DNA from: Microcaldota archaeon
Lineage (GTDB): Archaea > Micrarchaeota > Micrarchaeia > Anstonellales > Bilamarchaeaceae
Assembly: GCA_021823425.1 (NCBI GenBank)
Contig: JAKANX010000004.1
Span: forward strand, 1 to 21,143
Length of the DNA: 21,143 nt
Direction of reading: 5' to 3'
A program made the translations under genes and the position numbers. Shown piece by piece: positions 14,824 to 21,143 of the stretch (its first letter is position 1; every line of letters begins with the position of its first letter). The notes beneath the pieces were generated by a model. It saw nothing but the letters and a program-made list of their open reading frames with translations, searched no databases and was not told the DNA's origin.

Positions 14824-15225
14824 TCATAAATTCGCAACTGCCCGGCAGTCCACGGCCCATTCGCGGTGCGCCTCGGGCGCGCGCAGCGCGTCCAGCATCG
14901 CCTCGCGGCCGCCTTCAACGAACGCGCGCCATCCTACGACGTCGGGCTCGAAGACCGAGTGCGCGTTCCCTATTATTGAAACCTTGCTGATATGCGGGCG
15001 CTCCTGCTCCAAGGCGTCCTTGGCCCAATTCAATTGCGATAAGAATTCCTTGCGGGAGAGGGGCTTCCCGCTCTCGCGGTCCATTTTCCCGAGCCCGCAG
15101 AAAGTGCATTTGCCGTGCCTGCAGCCCACGCTCTTTATGGCAATCTGGGCCTCAGGTCCGGGATTTCCCCTCGCCTGCGTTTGGCGGGTGAACGCGTTAT
15201 GGGGAACCAGGCGCAAGGATTGCAT
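14824..15225 (-). pseudogene. Truncated radical-SAM protein (133 aa)
   Basis: The reading frame starts at ATG 15225 behind a TATA box. Cys35-x4-Cys40-x2-Cys43 (GCRHGKCTFCGLGK) follows a beta strand (AIKSV). Then come a helix (KEFLSQLNWAKDALEQE), a strand (SKVSIIGNAHSVF), a second helix and a strand (EWAVDC). This is the start of a radical-SAM TIM barrel, nearest in style to the Elp3/archaeosine-type families. It stops after about three of the six beta/alpha units, and the glmS promoter begins at once, so no continuation exists downstream. The cluster spacing is CX4CX2C, not the usual CX3CX2C. It is probably a decaying remnant; a small stand-alone protein is possible. Confidence 0.55.
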
Positions 15226-15248
15226 GTATTTTATTGTGGTTAGACGTG

Positions 15249-15258
15249 TTTTTAATTA
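15249..15258. promoter_or_regulatory. Shared bidirectional TATA element
   Basis: TTTTTAATTA (plus) / TAATTAAAAA (minus) lies 21-30 nt before the plus-strand ATG at 15279 and 24-33 nt before the minus-strand ATG at 15225. Both distances fit leaderless archaeal starts, so one AT-rich core may serve both genes. Confidence 0.5.
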
Positions 15259-15278
15259 CTCTGATGCAAAAGCGGATT

Positions 15279-15443
15279 ATGAACAAGAAGAAGGAGGTTG
15301 CGGTTAAACTGCCCAATGCGCGCAAGGAACTGGACAACGCGGAAAGGGGAAGGATGTCCGTGGTGCAGAGCTGGGGCAGGCATCCTTCAAAATTCGAGGA
15401 GCCGCCCAAGGAGGAAAGGATTCGCAGGAGGGGCGCGATCTGA
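15279..15443 (+). CDS. Small basic protein of unknown function (54 aa)
   Basis: The start at 15279 gives MNKKKEVAVKLPNARKELD; an in-frame ATG at 15234 lies upstream of the TATA element and is less likely. The product is rich in Lys, Arg and Glu, with SVVQSWGRHPSKFEEPP in the middle and ERIRRRGAI at the end. There is no signal peptide, membrane segment or Cys. Codon choice (G/C in third positions, AGG for Arg) resembles neighbouring genes. It ends 10 bp before the convergent hyfI-like stop. It may be a small ribosome- or nucleic-acid-associated protein, but no family is recognised. Confidence 0.55.
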   Translation: MNKKKEVAVKLPNARKELDNAERGRMSVVQSWGRHPSKFEEPPKEERIRRRGAI

Positions 15444-15453
15444 AATATTTCAG
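15440..15453. other. Perfect 14-bp palindrome between convergent stops
   Basis: CTGAAATATTTCAG is a perfect palindrome occupying the space between the 54-aa gene (whose stop it contains) and the hyfI-like stop. It could pair in RNA from either strand and mark both 3' ends, or it may be chance. Confidence 0.4.
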
Positions 15454-16002
15454 CTACTTTTTCGAGGCGCGAAGCTTCGCGGATTTCTGCTCCAATACGG
15501 CGCCTGCCTTTAGTATTCCGAGTATTAGGGCGTAGGGCGAGGGCGGGTTTCCGGGGACTTTCACGTCCACCGGGACGACCTCCTCAATAGTGCCTTTTCC
15601 GACGAGCGCGTAGCTTCCGGAAAAGGGCGCGCCAGTGCACGCCCCGTCGCCCGCGGCGACAACTGCGCGGGGCTCTGCCATCGCGTTGTAGGATTTCACG
15701 AGCCCCTGCTTCATGTTCACGGTTATCGGCCCTGTTACGAGGAGGACGTCCGCGTGCCTCGGCGAGGCGCAGAAGTGTATTCCGAACCGCTCTGCGTCCA
15801 CCTGCGGGGAGCCCGTGAGCCCCTCTTCCAGCTCCACGTCGTTGGGCGAGCCGCCGTCAACCATCCTCACGTGGATGGACTGCGCGAACGGGGAGAGCGA
15901 ACGGGTTTTCAGGTATTTCGCAAGCTCCCTTATTTCCGGGTCGTGCGAATCCTCGCTTATCCTGTCCGTGTATCCTGCAAGAAACGATTTGAGTCCGAAC
16001 AT
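15454..16002 (-). CDS. hyfI: HyfI/NuoB-like small subunit lacking its Fe-S cluster cysteines
   Basis: The 182-aa protein starts at ATG 16002 behind GGTGA. It matches the small subunit of group-4 hydrogenases and complex I: DAERFGIHFCASPRHADVLLVTGPIT at 69-94, AAGDGACTGAPF at 116-127 and PVDVKVPGNPPSP at 144-156. The family normally binds the [4Fe-4S] N2-type cluster with four Cys (CNGC, a GDC-type site and PGCPP). Here these read GGSPNDVE (50-57), GDG (118-120) and PGN (150-152), so all four are missing. Only Cys78 and Cys122 remain. The frame is intact and the operon position is normal, so this is divergence, not decay. It probably keeps a structural role at the membrane arm. Confidence 0.85.
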   Translation of the reverse strand: MFGLKSFLAGYTDRISEDSHDPEIRELAKYLKTRSLSPFAQSIHVRMVDGGSPNDVELEEGLTGSPQVDAERFGIHFCASPRHADVLLVTGPITVNMKQGLVKSYNAMAEPRAVVAAGDGACTGAPFSGSYALVGKGTIEEVVPVDVKVPGNPPSPYALILGILKAGAVLEQKSAKLRASKK

Positions 16003-16013
16003 TTTTTCACCGT

Positions 16014-17576
16014 TCAAAGGTCGCACCCCGCGTATGAGAGGTTGAAGCTCTTGTTTATGAGCGGGAAATCTGGGACTATGTTGCCCAGCACGGCCTGCTC
16101 CAGCGCCCTCCAGTTCCTGAAGGACGCGGTCCTGCACGCCAGCCTTCTTATTTTTCCGCCCTTCGCGGCCTCCACCATGAACATGCACGAGCCGCGCGGA
16201 GCCTCGGCCCAGCCGAAGCCGATTTTTCCGTCCGAAGCAGTAGCGGAATCCTTGGAAAGCACCGCTCCCTTGGGCATCTTGTCCATCGCCTCTAGCATTA
16301 TCGCCGCCGCGTTCCTCACCTCAGTTAGCTTTACGAAGAAGCGGGAGAGCACGTCGCCGTTTGTTTCAAGCGCCTCCTGCACCTTTATCTTTCCGTAGGC
16401 GGCGTACGGGTAGTGGACGCGCGCGTCGCAGCTTATTCCGCTCGCCCTCGCGCCCGGGCCGACGAGCGCAAGCTCCCTTGCGATGTCCGCCGAAACGATG
16501 CCGGTGGAGAAGGCCCTGTCAAGGAAAGTGGATGAGGAAAGCGTGATTTCCTGGAGCTCGTCAAGCATCGCGAGGAAGCGCTTGAGCTTGTTTGAGAGCG
16601 TGGATAGCGCGTCGTCGGGAATGTCGCGCGACATTCCCCCTATTGCGATGAGCCCGCGCAGGAACCGATTCCCGCTCACCTCCTTGTTGAGCCGCATCAT
16701 CTCCTCCCGGAGGAGGGTGAAGCGCGAGGACGCGCCGTAGAATCCGACATCGGTGGCCATTCCGCCAAGGTCCGCGAGGTGGCTGTAAATGCGCTCCATT
16801 TCAAGCAACACGGTGCGAAGGTATTTGGCGCGCTCCGGAACGTCCATTCCGCAGGCAGACTCAACAGCCTGCGCGAACGCAACCGAGTTCGCGGCCGTTT
16901 CGTCGCCTGAAATCTGCTCCATGAGCGGAACGGCCTCGGAGAATGTCTTGCCTTCGGCGAACGCCTCTATCCCGCGGTGGAGGAAGAACATCCTCGTCTC
17001 CATCTTGAGTATGGGCTCGCCCACCACGTGGAAGCGGAAGTGGCCGGGCTCTATTATCCCCGCGTGCACCGGGCCCACGGGAATTTCGTATTCGCCGTGC
17101 GCGCCTGTTCCGGGCATAGGGTAGGATTTGTCTATTTCCGACTCCTTTATCGCCGACTGGGAAAGCGGCCTCTTGTCCGGCATCCCTGCCTCGGGGTGGA
17201 AGATGAGCGCGCGCGAATCGGCCATGCGCCCGAACTTGAGCCCGGTGACGTCCTGCATCTTGCGCTCGTCCCAAATCGCGGCCGGAATTAGGTGGGATAT
17301 GGAGAAGAACTCCTTTCCAGAGGCGCACATCGCCACCATCCTGTCCGCGTCCTGGACGCGGAATACGTATGATACTTCAAATGCGCCCTTTCCTGAATTG
17401 GATATGAACGCGGAGTCGAACACGCCTCCTGCGCGCGTGCACGCCCAGCAGAGCGAGTAGAGCGCCTCGGGCGAGCATTCCAGCCTGAGCATCGTTTCGT
17501 TTTCCTCGCGCAGCGTGAATTTCATGCCCGAAGGGGCGTTCGCGGCAATCTTCTCCTTGAGTTGAGTGGTTTCCAT
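16014..17576 (-). CDS. hyfG: HyfG/NuoCD-like large subunit without Ni-Fe ligands
   Basis: The start ATG 17576 follows the hyfF stop as TGAaATG with GGTG upstream; a GTG three codons earlier is possible. It has 520 aa. Residues 1-~130 are the NuoC-like domain (IPAAIWDERKMQDVTGLKF, 97-115). The rest is the NuoD/hydrogenase large-subunit fold: GPVHAGIIEPGHFRF (168-182), PERAKYLRTVLLEMERIYSHL (247-267). The first Ni-Fe motif (RICGxC) reads QISGDE at 221-226. The second (DPCxxC) reads NLSYAG at 512-517 within DFPLINKSFNLSYAGCDL. All four cysteine ligands are gone, as known for NuoD and for Ehr complexes. It cannot be a working hydrogenase. An 11-nt gap leads to hyfI; no ferredoxin gene intervenes. 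Confidence 0.88.
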   Translation of the reverse strand: METTQLKEKIAANAPSGMKFTLREENETMLRLECSPEALYSLCWACTRAGGVFDSAFISNSGKGAFEVSYVFRVQDADRMVAMCASGKEFFSISHLIPAAIWDERKMQDVTGLKFGRMADSRALIFHPEAGMPDKRPLSQSAIKESEIDKSYPMPGTGAHGEYEIPVGPVHAGIIEPGHFRFHVVGEPILKMETRMFFLHRGIEAFAEGKTFSEAVPLMEQISGDETAANSVAFAQAVESACGMDVPERAKYLRTVLLEMERIYSHLADLGGMATDVGFYGASSRFTLLREEMMRLNKEVSGNRFLRGLIAIGGMSRDIPDDALSTLSNKLKRFLAMLDELQEITLSSSTFLDRAFSTGIVSADIARELALVGPGARASGISCDARVHYPYAAYGKIKVQEALETNGDVLSRFFVKLTEVRNAAAIMLEAMDKMPKGAVLSKDSATASDGKIGFGWAEAPRGSCMFMVEAAKGGKIRRLACRTASFRNWRALEQAVLGNIVPDFPLINKSFNLSYAGCDL

Positions 17577-17577
17577 T

Positions 17578-19047
17578 TCAAACACCGCCTGTGAGGGCCC
17601 TTGAGGAGGCCGCTATGAGCGAAATCATCGGAGCGGGCGCGGCGAACGCCGCGTAAACCGCGAGCAAAAAGAGCGCGACTATCGCAGCTCCCATGGTGAA
17701 GTCAGGCCTGAACACGGGCATCGCCTCGGGCTTGCTTCCGAGCACGATTTCGGAGATGCGTATGAGCATCGTTCCGAAAGCTATGGTGAGGAACACTACG
17801 AGGAGCACGACCGCGAGGTAGTTGGCCGTGGAAAGCCCTGCCGCGAACAGCGCTATTTCGGAGAAGAAAGTGCCGAAGGGCACGCTTCCCGCAACTCCAA
17901 GGGCGACAAGCAGGAACAGCAGGCCGAAGAGCGGAACCGCCTCCGCGGCGCCGGCAATCTTGTCCATGTCCTTGGTCTTGAACGCGGACGTGATTACGCC
18001 GCCGGTAATGAAGGCGAGCGGCTTTGCGAGCGAGTGCGAAATGAGGTGGAAGAAGGCGGCGAACAGCCCAATCGGGCCCCCTATCCCGAACGCGACCATT
18101 ATTATGCCCATGTTCTCCACGCTAGAGTACGCGAGGAGGCGTTTCACGTGCTTCTGGTAGAAAAGGCGCATGGAAGCGAAACCGACTGAGATTATTCCGA
18201 AGAACAGGAACAGCGAGGCCGCGAAAGAAGCCGCGTCGGGAACCTGCGAAATCGCCTGGTAAACGCGGAGTATCCCGTAGAGGGCGATGTTGAGCAGCAC
18301 GCCCGAAAGGACGGCGCTCACCGGAGTGGGCGCCTGGCTGTGCGCGTCAGGAAGCCACGTGTGCAGCGGGACTATCCCGACCTTGGTTCCGAAGCCCACG
18401 AACACGAACGCGAACGCGAGCTTGAGCATGAACGGGTCAACGCTGGAAACCGTTCCCATCAGTGTCGCGATGTCAAGGTTTATCCCGCCTGTCGCGTTGG
18501 TCATTCCGACAGCGAGCAGGATTATCCCGACCAAAGCGAGAGTGATTCCTACGGAGTTTATGAGGAAGAACTTCCACGCGGCCTCTAGGGCCTCGGGCTT
18601 GTTGTAGAAGCTAATGAGGAACGCGGACGCGAGCGTGGTCGCCTCTATCGCGGCCCACATCACGAGCAGGTTGGACGCAAGGGTTGCAGCGAGCATGGTC
18701 GCGAGGAAGAGCGAGAGGAGGCAGTAGTAAGTGCCCAGCCTTTTCTCATCCACCTCCCCGTGCTCCACTTCCCCGCGTATGTATCCAATAGAGTAGAAGA
18801 ACACCAGGAAGGAGACCGTTATCGTCACCCCTGTGAGCAGCGCGGATATGGAATCCATGTATAGGGTCCCGGAAAGCGAGGTTACCGGGGCGCCGGTGGC
18901 GAGGAACTGCTGGGCCGCGAGCGCGGTGAGCGCGAGCGCTATCGCGGCGCCGAGGAACGCGGATACTTCCGCCCATCTGGGCCTGCTTGATAGCAGGTAC
19001 GAGAAAAGCCCGAACACAACGGGCGCGGCTATTATGAACTCCAGCAT
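17578..19047 (-). CDS. hyfF: HyfF-like proton-translocating antiporter subunit
   Basis: This is a polytopic membrane protein of 489 aa in the NuoL/M/N, Mrp-like family, about 14 helices. The start ATG 19047 has GGTGA four bases away, overlapping the previous stop. Pumping residues are conserved: Glu135 (WAAIEATTLAS), Lys222 (FGTKVGIVPLHTWLPDAHSQAP, 219-240), His228, His236, and His334/His338/Lys342 (FHLISHSLAKPLAF). RLLAYSSVENMGI is at 303-315. Its position between hyfC-E and hyfG matches hyfF of the E. coli hyf operon. It probably moves H+ or Na+ as one of at least two antiporter units. Confidence 0.9.
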   Translation of the reverse strand: MLEFIIAAPVVFGLFSYLLSSRPRWAEVSAFLGAAIALALTALAAQQFLATGAPVTSLSGTLYMDSISALLTGVTITVSFLVFFYSIGYIRGEVEHGEVDEKRLGTYYCLLSLFLATMLAATLASNLLVMWAAIEATTLASAFLISFYNKPEALEAAWKFFLINSVGITLALVGIILLAVGMTNATGGINLDIATLMGTVSSVDPFMLKLAFAFVFVGFGTKVGIVPLHTWLPDAHSQAPTPVSAVLSGVLLNIALYGILRVYQAISQVPDAASFAASLFLFFGIISVGFASMRLFYQKHVKRLLAYSSVENMGIIMVAFGIGGPIGLFAAFFHLISHSLAKPLAFITGGVITSAFKTKDMDKIAGAAEAVPLFGLLFLLVALGVAGSVPFGTFFSEIALFAAGLSTANYLAVVLLVVFLTIAFGTMLIRISEIVLGSKPEAMPVFRPDFTMGAAIVALFLLAVYAAFAAPAPMISLIAASSRALTGGV

Positions 19048-19051
19048 CGTT

Positions 19052-20719
19052 TCACCTTACTTCGCGCAGTTCGTTAAGCCTCCTTGAGTCAAGGGTGCCC
19101 GCAGTCTGTTCGGTGCGCAGTATCAGCGCCACCGCGACCGCGACCAGCACTATTCCGTCTAGCAGCGCGGTCGCCTCTCCAATTAGCGGAATCTGCACCG
19201 CGAGCGCGGTGGAGAAAAGCACTATCCCGTTCTCCAGTATCAGCAGCCCGAAGAGCTGGAGAAGGACATGTATCTTGACCGCTATTATCAGCACCCCCAC
19301 GAGAATGAGGGAGAGCGAGAGCGGGAACATGAGGTCGGTTATCCCGAAGGCCGCGGACACGAGGAACGAGACCAGGATAAGGAAAAGCGCCATGAACATC
19401 GTTCCGAAACTGGAAGACGTGGGAAGGAGCACCGGGTCGTGCGCTAGCACGCTGGAAATCTCCTGCGAGGTCTGCTGCATCTGCCTCGGCTGCTTGCGCG
19501 CGTTGAGCGGGATTCCGGAGAGCCTGCGGAATATGTATATGAGGAGCACGGGGGCAATCACGACCTTGAGGACAAACGACGCGGCGAACCTGAAATACGC
19601 GTCCGTTGTCGGTTCTGCGAGCGCGGCCAGCAGCAAAATCACCGAGAGCGCGATGCTGCTCACGAAGTAAAGCGCGAGCCTGCGCCTGAAGGTCGCGCTA
19701 ATCGGGAAGAACAGGGCCGAGAGGAGCATTATGAACCCGAGGAACACCTCTATGCTCTGCACGCCCGTGCCGCTGACCGCGTAAGGGACGGTGAGGAACG
19801 CGAGGAGCCCGCACAGGAGCGCGAATGAAAGAAGCTCCGGGACCCTGAAAAGGCGCACCTTCACCGCTATGCTTTCGGTTATCGCGACTATTATCGCGAG
19901 GATTATGGAAACACCGAGCACTGCCGCGGCGGCGAGCAGGGGCGAGGCCCACAGGGACGAGAGCGGAAGGAAGAGCCCGGTGAATAGGGCGAACATGACG
20001 AATAATTTGGCTGCGTTGCTCCACTCCAGGAGCGCGAGGTTGGGGCCGGAATTCTCCAGTATCATGGCCTCGTGCACCATCGTTAGCTCCAAGTGGGTCG
20101 CGGGGTTGTCGAACGGAAGCCTCTTCATCTCCGCTAGTATGAGTATGAATATCGCGATTGCCGCAAGGTAGTACTGGGGCGCGAGTATGGAGCCGGGCCA
20201 CGCGGCCGAAGCGGACGCGAAAACCGAATCAAGGTTGAGCCCGTTGGAGGAGAGGGCGAGGAAGAGCGCGATCACCATCATCGCCGGCTCAACTAGGGAG
20301 GCGAGGAGCATCTCCCTGCTGGAGCCGAGGCCGCCGAACGCGCTTCCCGCGTCGAGGCCGGAGAGCGCCATGAGGAACCTTCCGATTGCGAACACGTAGA
20401 TGAATACGAGGAAATTTGACGGAAGGATGGTGTCCGGAGAGAGAATTGGAAGCAGCACTATCGCCACCGCGACTCCTGCGAAATTGAGCACCGGGGAGAG
20501 CTCGAACACCCACGAGGTTACGGAGCTTTTCACGGTTCCCTTCATGAGGAACTTGGCGACGTCGAAGTAGGGCTGGAAAATGGATGCGCCCTGCCTTGCC
20601 TGGAAGCGGGCCTTGACCTTCCTTATTATTCCTATAAGGAGGGGCGAGAGCCCGAAAAAGAACACGAGCTGCGCGACTGCGGTAAGAATGGTGCTTGCGG
20701 TGAGTGCCATGGTAATCAC
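19052..20719 (-). CDS. HyfC-HyfE fusion (NuoH-like plus NuoK-like membrane subunit)
   Basis: The protein has 555 aa. Residues 1-~311 match HyfC/NuoH: RKVKARFQARQGASIFQPYF (33-52), EMKRLPFDNPATHLELTMVH (197-216), FRVPEL (291-296). Residues ~320-555 match HyfE, whose C-terminal part is NuoK-like: FAASFVLKVVIAPVLLIYIF (378-397), VLLQLFGLLILENGIVLF (485-502) and the typical ending GTLDSRRLNELRE (541-553). The two are separate genes with hyfD between them in E. coli. The reading frame is continuous through the junction. GTG 20719 overlaps the preceding stop as GTGA; ATG 20710 is the alternative start. The NuoH-like half normally links the redox arm to the pump and the NuoK-like half carries buried Glu for ion movement. 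Confidence 0.85.
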   Translation of the reverse strand: MITMALTASTILTAVAQLVFFFGLSPLLIGIIRKVKARFQARQGASIFQPYFDVAKFLMKGTVKSSVTSWVFELSPVLNFAGVAVAIVLLPILSPDTILPSNFLVFIYVFAIGRFLMALSGLDAGSAFGGLGSSREMLLASLVEPAMMVIALFLALSSNGLNLDSVFASASAAWPGSILAPQYYLAAIAIFILILAEMKRLPFDNPATHLELTMVHEAMILENSGPNLALLEWSNAAKLFVMFALFTGLFLPLSSLWASPLLAAAAVLGVSIILAIIVAITESIAVKVRLFRVPELLSFALLCGLLAFLTVPYAVSGTGVQSIEVFLGFIMLLSALFFPISATFRRRLALYFVSSIALSVILLLAALAEPTTDAYFRFAASFVLKVVIAPVLLIYIFRRLSGIPLNARKQPRQMQQTSQEISSVLAHDPVLLPTSSSFGTMFMALFLILVSFLVSAAFGITDLMFPLSLSLILVGVLIIAVKIHVLLQLFGLLILENGIVLFSTALAVQIPLIGEATALLDGIVLVAVAVALILRTEQTAGTLDSRRLNELREVR

Positions 20720-21143
20720 ATCCTGCCCGCCACGGCGTATATCAGGACGCCGAGAAGCGTGAGCATGAGGTAGAGCATGTATGCGGGAAGCTGCCCGCTC
20801 TGGAGCTGCTTGGTCCAGGACGAAACGTAAAGGAATGCCTCGGCGGCAGGCTGGTAGACCGCGTCCTCGAAGGCGTCCACCCCGTCCTCAAGCTTGCGCT
20901 CGAGCGGGTTTATCAGCCTTGCGAACAGCCTAAGAACGGGCATCGCGAAGCCCGCGGCCGAGTACTGCATCGTCGGGGAAACGGTGTAGAGGCCGCAGTC
21001 CCATGTTACGTCAACCGTATTGGGCGCCCCGGAGAGCCTGTTGCTAATCCAATAGATGAGAAGGGCGGCCGCGCCGAGGACTATCAACAAAATGAATATG
21101 CCGAACGTGGGAAGCGCGGCGCTGTAATCCACTATTCCCGCGG
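20716..21143 (-). CDS. hyfB: HyfB-like antiporter subunit, C-terminal end (partial)
   Basis: The frame is open to the right window edge. The GTG at 21132 is more likely an internal Val than a start. Visible are two hydrophobic helices (FGIFILLIVLGAAALLIYWI and a final AYMLYLMLTLLGVLIYAVA) flanking the family tail: TVDVTWDCGLYT, then MQYSAAGFAMPVLRLF and a loop with EDAVYQPAAE. This is the characteristic HyfB C-terminus. Its stop overlaps the next start (GTGA). It is the first visible gene of the hyfB-C/E-F-G-I operon; the promoter is outside the window. Confidence 0.8.
   Translation of the reverse strand, partial: AGIVDYSAALPTFGIFILLIVLGAAALLIYWISNRLSGAPNTVDVTWDCGLYTVSPTMQYSAAGFAMPVLRLFARLINPLERKLEDGVDAFEDAVYQPAAEAFLYVSSWTKQLQSGQLPAYMLYLMLTLLGVLIYAVAGRM

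Noticed and set aside
15454..17576. A working group-4 [NiFe] hydrogenase
   Set aside because: All Ni-Fe and small-subunit cluster cysteines are replaced or missing, so hydrogen chemistry is not supported.
20716..21132. A complete 138-aa gene starting at GTG 21132
   Set aside because: The frame is open to the window edge and the sequence is only the C-terminal tail of a HyfB-like subunit, so it is a partial gene.

Overview
The window looks archaeal and most likely comes from a small-genome DPANN-type lineage (Micrarchaeota or Diapherotrites-like; this is inference). The evidence is TATA-like boxes 22-30 nt before start codons with little or no leader, GGTGA-type ribosome sites inside operons, a separate GMP synthase glutaminase subunit, an archaeal Dph6, T-tract terminators, and secreted Cys-rich, sequon-rich surface proteins. 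Base composition is GC-rich, and nearly all of the window is coding.

Region 1 (1-7165, minus strand) is a tandem operon of four secreted Cys-rich surface proteins. The first 1065-aa protein has a beta-helix followed by a very unusual array of 16 Cys-Cys doublets. The next two are 688 and 490 aa, and a fourth runs off the left edge. All four carry a module of roughly 45 residues with eight or more cysteines. Stretches of identical DNA show recent module copying. Start and stop codons nearly touch or overlap (TGAaATG, ATGA), so at least the first three are one transcript from a strong TATA box at 7181-7194.

Region 2 (7203-15443) is housekeeping. It holds the GMP synthase glutaminase subunit (plus strand), then a minus-strand operon of zinc-ribbon protein, membrane-anchored NHL propeller, Dph6 and Xaa-Pro peptidase. 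Next come phosphoglycerate dehydrogenase, GlmS, a truncated radical-SAM gene, and a 54-aa basic ORF that shares a bidirectional promoter with it. Two copies of a short GC-rich element sit here, each flanked by direct repeats. One adds 12 codons inside dph6. The other separates the glmS promoter from the glmS start and leaves a 27-codon upstream ORF beginning Met-Cys-Gly, like GlmS itself.

Region 3 (15454-21143, minus strand) is a five-gene group-4 hydrogenase / complex-I-like membrane operon in the order hyfB (partial), hyfC-hyfE (fused), hyfF, hyfG, hyfI. The ion-pumping membrane arm looks intact. The hydrophilic arm has lost the four Ni-Fe cysteines of the large subunit and the four cluster cysteines of the small subunit, and there is no ferredoxin subunit between hyfG and hyfI. 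It is therefore not a hydrogenase. It resembles the energy-converting-hydrogenase-related (Ehr) complexes but is more degenerate at its metal sites. This operon and the Cys-doublet protein are the strongest candidates for undescribed biology.
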